A stretch of 36,917 bases of DNA from a virus, in the IMG/VR virus record IMGVR_UViG_3300025154_000257, positions 1-36,917 of that record; one strand, 5' to 3'. Both the position numbers and the translations under genes were made by a program. The notes beneath the pieces were generated by a model. That model ran no database searches and was not told where the DNA came from. It worked only from the letters and a program-made list of their open reading frames with translations. How positions within the stretch are numbered: position 1 is the stretch's first letter; each line of letters begins with the position of its first letter. Shown here piece after piece: positions 30,196 to 36,748 of this stretch.

Positions 30196-31642
30196 AAGTT
30201 TGGTCGCAAAACAAGCTCTTCTGTTTGCACTTGATCTGTGTCACTGAAAATGCCGGAATATCCCCACGGAGTATGTTACCCTCTATTACCGCCTCTTTTT
30301 TCCCATCTCCGCTCAATACCAGGAGCACCCCTTCCGTTATTATTTCTATTACAACTCCAGTCATCGTAACCGGAACCATTTTTCGCTGCTTACCGTGCGC
30401 TCGCTTTGTCGTGTATGTTATCTTGTTTTCTATGTCAATAGCATTCATCAAGGCTATCCTCCTCTTGTAGTCTCTTTTGCCGTTTTCCACGTTGTATGGC
30501 CTCACGATGTTTCCAGCCGGGATATATCCGCCTTCGATGACATGGGGGAATGCGTCAGCTATTTTCCATGCAGTTTTTCCGCTTGGGGCATTGTTGGAAA
30601 CAAACCCGACAACATCATCTCCCGATCGTCCGCGATATAGCAATGATTCATACGCCGCGCTGGAATAAGTCGTGCCTTGAAGGTAAGTCATCCACTTAAT
30701 TTTCCCCACTTGTGTTGGAGCCCGTTGCTTCCGCTCAACCATCAGAACGCGTTCTTCTTCCATCGGAGTGAATGGCATAGGGCAGAAATGAGACAATGAC
30801 AACATTATTGTTATCTTATTCTTGACAATTTTGGCGGCTCGTTCTATGGTCGCGGCCCATTCATCAAAATCATATCCATCGGTGAATGGATATGCGGTAA
30901 CAACAAACAGTTTCAGTCTATAATTGTCTCTGAATCTGTGCTCGCCCAGCTTTTCTATGATTGCGTCGGTTGACAGCGGCTTGTTGACTATGTATCGCTC
31001 TCGTTCTGTGAGCCCGTCGATTCCAGCCGTAGCGCTTCCTCGACTCTTGAAATCAACGTCGCTAAAAAAAGATTCGTTGTTTCGATATTCTTCGTATTGT
31101 CCGGAAAATGATTGATACTGGTATTTCCATCCATACTCACAGAAGTAGCATTTTCTAGGGCATCCTATCGCTCCCTCATATTCCCGCCCGTCGCCTATGC
31201 GCCGTGTGGCTTGCCCTATCGAATACATTTTCCCGACAGGATCGTCACGATACCATACATTAGGAATGGTTTGGTCGTGCGCGATTATTCTTTCTATGAG
31301 TCCCTCCGCGCGCCCGACACACGCGGCCCATATAAGCGGGGCCAATGGCCATACATTGATCACCCCAGGGCCACCTATAACAAGTTTATACGGGGGTCTT
31401 GCTCCCCCCAAAGTCACGATTAAATTATACACATCGTACCACGATACCAGTGAAGCAAGAACATATTCACAAGACTTATCCAGCGGATCAGTTATATATT
31501 TTATTTCAAATGACCGCATTGCATCGCGGATAATCTCGGAAAATCCAATGGTCATTTTAGGGACAGCTAAAAGCCCCCCAGTTCCACGCTGTGTGTGTCG
31601 GTCTTTCAGGGTGGTTAGAACCAATACTCCGACGGTCATCAT
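30194..31642 (-). CDS. Radical SAM protein with B12-binding-like N-terminus
   Basis: ATG 31642 overlaps the previous stop. The 482-residue protein has the radical SAM cluster motif C161-x3-C165-x2-C168 in AIGCPRKCYFCEYG. The N-terminal region (about 1-120) has LVIGGPGVINVWPLAPLIWA, which resembles the end of a B12-binding domain (V.GGP.......P..AL), and RAEGLIERII. The second half has a TIM-barrel-like course (LKLFVVTAYPFTDGYDFDEW, then ITIMLSLSHFCPMPFTP) with YIPAGNIVRPYNVENGKRD later. B12-dependent members methylate unreactive carbons or modify tRNA and nucleotides; the substrate here is unknown. Histidine for base-off B12 binding (DxHxxG) is not visible, so B12 use is uncertain. Confidence 0.75.
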   Translation of the reverse strand: MMTVGVLVLTTLKDRHTQRGTGGLLAVPKMTIGFSEIIRDAMRSFEIKYITDPLDKSCEYVLASLVSWYDVYNLIVTLGGARPPYKLVIGGPGVINVWPLAPLIWAACVGRAEGLIERIIAHDQTIPNVWYRDDPVGKMYSIGQATRRIGDGREYEGAIGCPRKCYFCEYGWKYQYQSFSGQYEEYRNNESFFSDVDFKSRGSATAGIDGLTERERYIVNKPLSTDAIIEKLGEHRFRDNYRLKLFVVTAYPFTDGYDFDEWAATIERAAKIVKNKITIMLSLSHFCPMPFTPMEEERVLMVERKQRAPTQVGKIKWMTYLQGTTYSSAAYESLLYRGRSGDDVVGFVSNNAPSGKTAWKIADAFPHVIEGGYIPAGNIVRPYNVENGKRDYKRRIALMNAIDIENKITYTTKRAHGKQRKMVPVTMTGVVIEIITEGVLLVLSGDGKKEAVIEGNILRGDIPAFSVTQIKCKQKSLFCDQT

Positions 31643-31899
31643 GCTGTCATATACTCCCCGCCATGCGCCCATATCCAGTCAGTGTACTCGTGGAATCCAG
31701 TGTCCGTGCGTCCGCGCAACGTCTCGATGCCTTTCTCTTTTAAATATCCAGCCGACGTCCGGCTGATGAACTCCATGAAGTCGATGTTGGACTCCCATGC
31801 CTCCGGCGTCGTGCCGCAGTGGTGGCAGTAGGCAAGATAGCGGGTATTCAGCGCGGGGTACTTTGCTTCCCACTCTTCGCGGGGGAACAGGCTGGTCAT
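31639..31899 (-). CDS. Hypothetical protein, 86 aa
   Basis: ATG 31899 follows GGGCGGGAG; the longer open frame lies in the preceding gene. The protein reads MTSLFPREEWEAKYPALNTR and has CHHCGTTPEAWESNIDFMEF, with a single Cys pair, and ends in an aromatic DWIWAHGGEYMTA. Short proteins of this type are known from phage early regions without a function. It is translationally coupled at both ends. Confidence 0.65.
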   Translation of the reverse strand: MTSLFPREEWEAKYPALNTRYLAYCHHCGTTPEAWESNIDFMEFISRTSAGYLKEKGIETLRGRTDTGFHEYTDWIWAHGGEYMTA

Positions 31900-32597
31900 C
31901 TCCCGCCCTCGATCCTCAACTCGGTTATCCATCGCTTGATCTGGTGAATGACGTGCGCGCGCCAGTTCTCCAGTTGCCACGCCTCGACGACGGCCTGCGG
32001 CCATACCCGCCCGTCCTGGGCCTTGACCTCTTTGAGCGACAGATACCCGGCATCGATCGCGGCCTGCGTCGGGAGGTCTGATAGCGTCAGGTACCCGCGA
32101 GCCCGGAGATACGGGAATACTTCCAGCTTCGGATGCAGCCCGAAGTGCTTTGCCGCGTCAGTTATGCTCATGTTTCGCTCTGAGCGCATAAGTGCGTTGA
32201 ACGACTCGACCTTCGGCGCGGCTATGGCAAGCTCGGCTGTTTTCGTCTCAATCTCTTTGGCTTGATCGGCGGCGAGCTGAAGCGCCTCGGCGTAGGTCTT
32301 TGGGATTGATGGTGCATTGTCTCGTTCCAGCTCCATCCATCGGTCAATTATTCTTGCTCGTATCTCGACGGAATAGCCGGAGACGAGGATCATGGTTTCT
32401 CGGTACGGGAGCTTATAGCAAAGTTGCCGCCGGTTCATCGAGTCGTAATAGATATCGCGAAAAGCCGCGATATCTCCCACAATCTCAAGCTGGTTGACGA
32501 TATCGGCCACAACCTTGTCATGGGCCTTCCCTGTCAACTCCGCTATTTCCCGCGAGTCCATTGCCAGTACGCCGTCGATCTTGATAAGTTCGTTCAT
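31896..32597 (-). CDS. Rha-family regulator with KilAC/antirepressor C-terminus
   Basis: ATG 32597 follows GGAGGG. The 233-residue protein has an N-terminal Rha domain with MDSREIAELTGKAHDKVVAD, then YYDSMNRRQLCYKLPYRETM and SGYSVEIRARIIDRWMELE. The C-terminal half has MSITDAAKHFGLHPKLEVFP with PYLRARGYL, typical of KilAC/ANT domains found in phage antirepressors. Such proteins bind DNA or repressor to switch gene expression. The gene is directly preceded by the structured element A, so its expression is probably controlled by attenuation. Confidence 0.88.
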   Translation of the reverse strand: MNELIKIDGVLAMDSREIAELTGKAHDKVVADIVNQLEIVGDIAAFRDIYYDSMNRRQLCYKLPYRETMILVSGYSVEIRARIIDRWMELERDNAPSIPKTYAEALQLAADQAKEIETKTAELAIAAPKVESFNALMRSERNMSITDAAKHFGLHPKLEVFPYLRARGYLTLSDLPTQAAIDAGYLSLKEVKAQDGRVWPQAVVEAWQLENWRAHVIHQIKRWITELRIEGGR

Positions 32598-32611
32598 GTC
32601 GCCCTCCAAAA

Positions 32612-32700
32612 TAAAAAGCCCCTTTCGCCGTGGTAGTCGGCTAGGGGGCTATGGACGCGGAATGATTCTCGGAGGACTACCACTCCGCCGACAATCATCT
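32612..32700 (-). ncRNA. Structured leader A: hairpin I plus terminator with complementary loops
   Basis: Read on the minus strand, hairpin I has an outer stem AATCAT/ATGATT-type and an inner stem CGGAG/CTCCG (32683-32687 with 32670-32674), with loop TGGTAGTC (32682-32675). The terminator hairpin has AGCCCC/GGGGCT (32650-32645 with 32622-32617), an inner GCCG/CGGC stem and loop ACTACCA (32637-32631), then TTTTTATTTT. Loop I TGGTAGT and the terminator loop ACTACCA are perfectly complementary over 7 nt, which would allow a kissing interaction. The SD and start of the Rha gene follow at once. Confidence 0.75.
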
Positions 32701-32874
32701 GACAACCTCGACTATATCACTTGTCCCGTCATCCGTCAAGCCGTCATCGTACTTGTCCCGATAGAACCTCGCGCACTTGGCGCAGGCATCGGCGTAGTAC
32801 TCGATGTCGAGATTGACGCAGCCAGAGCACTGATCGCCGTCAGCCCTGCCGTGAAAACTGGTCGTATGTTTCAT
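32695..32874 (-). CDS. Small Cys-rich protein, 59 aa
   Basis: ATG 32874 is used; the longer frame overlaps the previous gene. Two Cys pairs (CSGC and CAKC, about residues 16-19 and 31-34) form a likely zinc ribbon, followed by an acidic tail (DDGLTDDGTSDIVEVV). It ends within hairpin I of element A, so translation of its last codons and folding of the element may affect each other. No family is recognised. Confidence 0.65.
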   Translation of the reverse strand: MKHTTSFHGRADGDQCSGCVNLDIEYYADACAKCARFYRDKYDDGLTDDGTSDIVEVVR

Positions 32875-33088
32875 CGTTTGCCTCTTCTTGTAGCGCGGAT
32901 TCTTTTTCTCTAAGCCTGGCAACCAGCATCTGTATCTTATTGTTTTTTATTTCCACCCTGTCTTTAAGCTCCTCTATGTATCCAACCAAAGCCGCCAAGC
33001 TTTTAACGTTATGGCCATACCATTCATTTTTTCTATTAAGCCCGCGTCCAATGTTTTGTATATGCAAATTCAATATTCTTTTGTCCAT
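32840..33088 (-). CDS. Small coiled-coil protein, 82 aa
   Basis: GGAGGG precedes ATG 33088. The protein has SLAALVGYIEELKDRVEIKN and IQMLVARLREKESALQEEAN, forming a strong heptad pattern from about residue 30 to 70. No family is recognised. It overlaps both neighbours out of frame (35 bp and 19 bp), typical for packed early phage genes. Confidence 0.65.
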   Translation of the reverse strand: MDKRILNLHIQNIGRGLNRKNEWYGHNVKSLAALVGYIEELKDRVEIKNNKIQMLVARLREKESALQEEANDETYDQFSRQG

Positions 33089-33258
33089 ATCGCCCTCCCG
33101 CTAAAATGATATCCGTTTGCTCTTGATGTGCCCATTATCGTACAGCACATTATACACCCCACTGACCGTGCCTTGGCGCTAGGAGATACAAACAAATCAA
33201 AGTAGCTGGTCCATCCAGCGCGCTCAACTTTATACATTTTAGTTTGCAACGTTCCCAT
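33070..33258 (-). CDS. Hypothetical small protein, 62 aa
   Basis: ATG 33258 overlaps the upstream stop by one base (TAATG); ATG 33237 gives a more typical start (MYKVERAGW). The sequence TSYFDLFVSPSAKARSVGC and TKEY ending are compatible with a small soluble protein with several Cys. No family is recognised. Confidence 0.5.
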   Translation of the reverse strand: MGTLQTKMYKVERAGWTSYFDLFVSPSAKARSVGCIMCCTIMGTSRANGYHFSGRAIWTKEY

Positions 33259-33635
33259 TATCCTTGATCCTTGGTGTCAGCTTTTATTGTCATCCACTCG
33301 TGCAACTTCTCTACAGTTGCGGATATGTCAACATGGTTGCCGGCGTCAGCCTCGATAGCCAGTATACTAAAATCCTGCTTGGCTTCTTGATATGCATCGT
33401 ACGCCTCGGCCTGATACTTCTCGAGTTCGGCAATACCCGGAGCGGTTTTGTACTGGCGCGGATGCCTGAGCAAAACAACGCGGGCAAGACATGACACGTA
33501 CAGCTCGTCAAACGGCGAAAGGTAGGCGAGCAACGTGCTAACCATGTCAGGGTGTAGTTTGTCGCTGTAGCAGTTTTGCATGTACTCGATGAACCGGGCC
33601 GGAGTCATCCCGCTAGAACGTTGGGATTGTGTCAT
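33258..33635 (-). CDS. Replication-associated protein, possible helicase-loader type
   Basis: The 125-residue protein starts MTQSQRSSGMTPARFIEYM and has LARVVLLRHPRQYKTAPGIA and ELEKYQAEAYDAYQEAKQDF. The 'F..yK..P.iae....' pattern recalls small helicase-loader or inhibitor proteins of the G39P type that follow DUF4373-type initiators in phage genomes. The position directly after the initiator gene (23-bp overlap) supports this, but the motif evidence is weak. Confidence 0.45.
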   Translation of the reverse strand: MTQSQRSSGMTPARFIEYMQNCYSDKLHPDMVSTLLAYLSPFDELYVSCLARVVLLRHPRQYKTAPGIAELEKYQAEAYDAYQEAKQDFSILAIEADAGNHVDISATVEKLHEWMTIKADTKDQG

Positions 33636-34509
33636 CGATATCCATCCTCTCCGCGTCCGTCTTTATCTCGACTAGCACCCGGTCAAACAAGCTCGACAGA
33701 GCCGACGGGGTGAAAGGTTGCGAACGCCAGAACTTATCACCATTGGCGGTCATCTCGTAGAATTGTTTTATCACGCTGCCCGCAAGCTTAATCTGATCCC
33801 CGTCAGTATACCTAGGCGCGTGCTGCTTGCAATAGGCGATAATGCGCTTGATGGCCTGCGCCTCCTTTGGGTAGCAGGAGAACGCTCCCACCTTGAGGAT
33901 GAAAGAGTCAAAAATGGCCTTGTATAGCGGGTCTGTCTCCGGCTTGATTGCGACAGCTTTGATTACGGGTTTTACAGGCTCCGCGACGTTAGGCGCGGTA
34001 TATTCTCTTATATTCTCTTCTATACTTTCCTTTAATATAATATGTGCACTTTCCCCCGGAGTTAATCCGCATATATGCGGCGTTTCCTCCGGAGTAAATG
34101 GCGTTTCCTCCGGAGTAAACCACTTTGCAGTGTTTATATCAAGCTCTCTGTCTATCATGTTGTCTGATCGCTTCGAGTCTTTCACAACCTTAAGCCATCT
34201 TTTTTGTATGCCCGATGACGTTAATATCCGGAGTTTATCGAATATCCCCCGGTGGAAAAGCGATTTACTCACGGAGAAACAAACGATCTCATCAAGTGTT
34301 TTCTCGTCAATATGGTTGTCTGCCGCAAATAAAAGGCGAGTGTCATCGTCCCATTTCAACGAGTATCCTTCGTGGTAAATTGTCTTCAATAGCTCGACAA
34401 TGCACCCTATCCCGACAAGCCCAAACCTTGCTTTGACAAGTTGCATTTTGATATCCCATGTAGTGTCAAGCGGGAAATAATCAAGACCCTTTTTAGTTGG
34501 CCGGCCCAT
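33613..34509 (-). CDS. Replication initiation protein, DUF4373/Lin1244-type
   Basis: The 298-residue protein begins MGRPTKKGLDYFPLDTTWDI and continues with QLVKARFGLVGIGCIVELLK and TIYHEGYSLKW, the typical start of the DUF4373 family of phage replication initiators. This part is a winged-helix DNA-binding fold. The linker (about 130-170) contains a repeated FTPEETP motif (PFTPEETPFTPEETPHICG-type with LTPGESAH), whose DNA is a set of 21-bp repeats. The C-terminal half (IFDSFILKVGAFSCYPKEAQ) recalls DnaD-like domains. Origin recognition within its own gene is likely, as in lambda O. Confidence 0.85.
   Translation of the reverse strand: MGRPTKKGLDYFPLDTTWDIKMQLVKARFGLVGIGCIVELLKTIYHEGYSLKWDDDTRLLFAADNHIDEKTLDEIVCFSVSKSLFHRGIFDKLRILTSSGIQKRWLKVVKDSKRSDNMIDRELDINTAKWFTPEETPFTPEETPHICGLTPGESAHIILKESIEENIREYTAPNVAEPVKPVIKAVAIKPETDPLYKAIFDSFILKVGAFSCYPKEAQAIKRIIAYCKQHAPRYTDGDQIKLAGSVIKQFYEMTANGDKFWRSQPFTPSALSSLFDRVLVEIKTDAERMDIDDTIPTF
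33999..34122. other. Candidate replication origin inside the initiator gene
   Basis: An AT-rich stretch (33999-34047), including a tandem TATATTCTCT (33999-34008, 34009-34018) and TTTAATATAATATG, lies next to three iteron-like units: 34048-34068, 34081-34101 and 34102-34122. They share TTTCC(T/C)CCGGAGT(A/T)AA with the palindrome CTCCGGAG. A perfect 14-bp palindrome CCGCATATATGCGG (34067-34080) separates units 1 and 2. Iterons plus an unwinding region inside an initiator gene is the lambda-type origin layout. Part of the repeat is also explained by the coding repeat FTPEETP. Confidence 0.55.
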
Positions 34510-34510
34510 G

Positions 34511-35110
34511 CTACGCCTTACCCCAGTCTATCGCAACCGCTTCAAGCGTTCCTATCATGCCTTCGGCCTCGATATAATCGATGATCGGCATCTTGCGATT
34601 CCCGGCGGCTATGCGTGGATTTGAGTTTGTGCGATACCCATACTCTCGGTATAGCGCTCCCCATGCGACGGCATATTCCATGTCGTTGGCATGGGCATAC
34701 TCCCGGACGATCCTTGATATATTGTCGCGCGGCTTGACTTGTGGAGGCGGAAGTAGGGCTTGGCGCTGTTCTATCTTCGCTTCGATATCCCCCATCCGCG
34801 CGGAAAGATTGGCCATGACAGAGGCGACAATGCCGCCGATTACTTCCATGTCACGCGCGGTCAGGCTTGATCCTTGTGCCGGAATCAATGCGCGTTTGGC
34901 GTTCTCTCTAAACAGGCTCGCGGCGTTCTTGCCCATTCCGTGTTCGATTATGGCTACAGTTTCTTCGAGATCGTAATTAGCCGGGTTAGCCGGAGAGCTT
35001 GCCGACACTTTGTCGCCAATCGACGGCACCTTAGCTCCGGTAGCCTTGGCCCATCTTTGTACTGTTCGCTCGTCTTTCCCTACCGCTTCGGCAATTTCTT
35101 TTGTTGTCAC
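34511..35110 (-). CDS. HTH regulator, 199 aa
   Basis: GTG 35110 follows GGAGG. The N-terminal residues TTKEIAEAVGKDERTVQRWA with AKATGAKVPSI form a clear helix-turn-helix of the MerR/transposase-like 'wing' type. The C-terminal part has REYAHANDMEYAVAWGALYR and EYGYRTNSN with IDYIEAEGMIGTLEAVAI, a domain pattern seen at the end of phage antirepressor-like proteins. It is therefore a DNA-binding phage regulator. It is preceded by structured element B, which parallels the Rha gene and element A. Confidence 0.75.
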   Translation of the reverse strand: MTTKEIAEAVGKDERTVQRWAKATGAKVPSIGDKVSASSPANPANYDLEETVAIIEHGMGKNAASLFRENAKRALIPAQGSSLTARDMEVIGGIVASVMANLSARMGDIEAKIEQRQALLPPPQVKPRDNISRIVREYAHANDMEYAVAWGALYREYGYRTNSNPRIAAGNRKMPIIDYIEAEGMIGTLEAVAIDWGKA

Positions 35111-35123
35111 GGCTTTGCCTCCA

Positions 35124-35212
35124 ATAAAAAACCCCCATAGCCGGTGAGAGACGGCAAGGGGGCAAGGGTGACTAATTGACCGCGTAAGCTCTCACCCTCG
35201 CGTGGTCAATCC
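35124..35212 (-). ncRNA. Structured leader B: hairpin I plus terminator with complementary loops
   Basis: On the minus strand hairpin I has the perfect stem ATTGACC/GGTCAAT (35210-35204 with 35181-35175) and exposes GGTGAGAG (35196-35189) in its loop. The terminator hairpin has CCCCC/GGGGG (35162-35158 with 35136-35132), an inner GCCG/CGGC stem and loop TCTCTCAC, then TTTTTTATT. GGTGAGAG is perfectly complementary to CTCTCACC (35150-35143), 46 nt downstream. Layout, inner GCCG/CGGC stem and spacing match element A, but the loop sequences are unrelated. Confidence 0.75.
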
Positions 35213-35223
35213 ACGCAAATGGA

Positions 35224-35463
35224 TTATACCATGGTGTTATACCTCGGGTCAAGCCTGAGCTTTTCCCGTGCCGCGACGCAATCGATCCCGGCGACGGCGC
35301 ACCATAGCAACATCTCGCTCGATTCGAAAAGGAACCAGCTGGCGTCCTCCTTGTCGAGCCACTTGCCGGTTTTGTTGAGCGGCAGGATCAGGTCGTTCAG
35401 GGCCGCGCTGATGACTGCCCGGCCGAGATCGGCATAGCAAGCGGCTAGTGATGTATCTGGCAT
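35224..35463 (-). CDS. Hypothetical protein, 79 aa
   Basis: AAGGAC precedes ATG 35463. The protein is helical with GRAVISAALNDLILPLNKTG, KWLDKEDASWFLFESSEMLL and WCAVAGIDCVAAREKLRLDP. It resembles unnamed phage early proteins of the 'A..W..s.....sF...C...g.d...iR' type, but no function is known. It lies between the SSB gene and element B. Confidence 0.6.
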   Translation of the reverse strand: MPDTSLAACYADLGRAVISAALNDLILPLNKTGKWLDKEDASWFLFESSEMLLWCAVAGIDCVAAREKLRLDPRYNTMV

Positions 35464-35472
35464 GGCGTCCTT

Positions 35473-35880
35473 TCAGAACGGCGGATAGTCGTCGGAGAAT
35501 CCATCCTCGGCGACAGGCGGAGCGCTCTGCTGACCGGGCGATGCTTGCGCCCGCTCCCCCCCGCCGATCAACTGGACGGAATTCGCGTTGATCTTGACCT
35601 TCATCCGCTTCTGCCCGTCCTGCTCCCAGTGGTCCTGGGACATGGTGCCTTCGACGGCGACCTGTTTCCCTTTGACCAGATACTGGTTCAGGGACTCGCC
35701 CTGTTTGCCCCAGAGGTCAACGTCCCAGAAGCTGGCCTCGTCGATCCACTGGTCGCCCTTCTTTTTACGCGAACTTGTAGCCACCGAGAAGTGGCATATC
35801 GCTTGCCCGGAGCTAACGTATTTCAGTTCCGCGTCTCTGACAAGTCTCCCCACCAATACCGCTACTGATAGATCAGCCAT
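35473..35880 (-). CDS. ssb: Single-stranded DNA-binding protein
   Basis: The 135-residue protein has the OB-fold signature of SSB: VAVLVGRLVRDAELKYVSSG, FSVATSSRKKKGDQWIDEAS, WDVDLWGKQGESLNQYLVKG and QVAVEGTMSQDHWEQDGQKR. The end DDYPPF is the acidic C-terminal tip that recruits partner proteins. It serves phage replication and recombination, and matches the ERF/exonuclease and initiator modules. An SD (GAAGGGATGG-type) precedes the ATG. Confidence 0.95.
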   Translation of the reverse strand: MADLSVAVLVGRLVRDAELKYVSSGQAICHFSVATSSRKKKGDQWIDEASFWDVDLWGKQGESLNQYLVKGKQVAVEGTMSQDHWEQDGQKRMKVKINANSVQLIGGGERAQASPGQQSAPPVAEDGFSDDYPPF

Positions 35881-35881
35881 G

Positions 35882-36229
35882 TTATTCCATCCCTTCCCGG
35901 CTTTCGCCTTGATTGATTCTGCGCTCGAGGGCGGCGCGACGGTCTATACACTCGATTATCGCGTGACCGACGGCTACCATCTGGACAAGCTCTGCTCTTT
36001 GGCTCTCAGGGGTATCTTCTGCGAATGCCTCGAACATCTCTTCGATGATGATGTCGTACCACGTAAGTCGCTTCTCGTGAGCCTTGATATCGCATATCTT
36101 CCGGTACGTCTCAGCTTGCTCTTGTAGCCACGGCGATTCGCGGTCATCTCTGACAGGGTGATTCTGTATCCCCCACTTTGCATCTTGGCGCCTTCGCTCT
36201 TCGGCGATCTCCGCGAATATTTGTGTCAT
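35882..36229 (-). CDS. MazG-like nucleotide pyrophosphohydrolase-type protein
   Basis: ATG 36229 follows AGGAGG; the longer frame adds unrelated residues. The 115-residue protein has EIAEERRRQDAKWGIQNHPV, LTWYDIIIEEMFEAFAEDTP and ELVQMVAVGHAIIECIDRR. The ExxE-x(n)-ExxQ-type acidic helices fit the all-alpha NTP pyrophosphatase superfamily (MazG/dUTPase-like) that phages use to adjust nucleotide pools. I call it MazG-like on the EExxEA...ELVQ pattern; the substrate is unknown. Confidence 0.7.
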   Translation of the reverse strand: MTQIFAEIAEERRRQDAKWGIQNHPVRDDRESPWLQEQAETYRKICDIKAHEKRLTWYDIIIEEMFEAFAEDTPESQRAELVQMVAVGHAIIECIDRRAALERRINQGESREGME

Positions 36230-36248
36230 CTCTGGCCTCCTTGTATCT

Positions 36249-36518
36249 CTAAATTCTCGGATTGTCACTGGTGCCGCAAGGCTCCCATTGCCGGCATGCC
36301 CTGCAATGTCTACCAGTTGGCAAGTACGGCGTGTCAACGTAGCATCGCGTGTCATCCAGACAGGTTGATTTGCCGTGGATGCAGTTTCCGCAAACCTTCG
36401 GCGACTCCATGCATATTGTTGGTTTTCTTACAATATCTGCAACCTCGCGGCACTTCTCGACATACTGCTGGTACAACAGCGTAGTTTGTGCATAGAATCG
36501 GTCAATGTCCTGGTTCAT
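36249..36518 (-). CDS. Cys-rich hypothetical protein, 89 aa
   Basis: GGAGG precedes ATG 36518. A helical N-terminus (YAQTTLLYQQYVEKCREVAD) is followed by CGNC, DDTRCYVDT and HCRACRQWEPCG, three Cys pairs or singles that probably bind zinc. It is a common form of small phage early protein without known function. Confidence 0.65.
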   Translation of the reverse strand: MNQDIDRFYAQTTLLYQQYVEKCREVADIVRKPTICMESPKVCGNCIHGKSTCLDDTRCYVDTPYLPTGRHCRACRQWEPCGTSDNPRI

Positions 36519-36748
36519 CCCTCTACCTCCTTAATTTTTATGAGTACCGGATTGTACTTTTCATTTCGCCAACGTGATATTTCCGACGCAAACATGCGGC
36601 GCCCAACTGTATCAATTGAACATCGCTTTTGTCTAATATCACCAGTTTTTTGATTTACCAAATTTACAACAAGTCCGTCGGTATGTAATTCAAGTTCAAA
36701 TATCCACGGGTCAGCGAGCGCCGTGCGCTGCTTGATGCTATCCATCAT
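36515..36748 (-). CDS. Hypothetical protein, 77 aa
   Basis: ATG 36748 overlaps the upstream stop (ATGA) after GGAGG; the longer frame is in the preceding gene. The protein reads MMDSIKQRTALADPWIFELE and has LVNQKTGDIRQKRCSIDTVG, ending IKEVEG. No family is recognised. Its end (EVEG, then TGA) is identical in sequence to the end of the upstream gene. Confidence 0.6.
   Translation of the reverse strand: MMDSIKQRTALADPWIFELELHTDGLVVNLVNQKTGDIRQKRCSIDTVGRRMFASEISRWRNEKYNPVLIKIKEVEG

Noticed and set aside
33999-34122. CRISPR-like array
   Set aside because: Only three short repeats without spacers of regular size; they are coding repeats or iterons.
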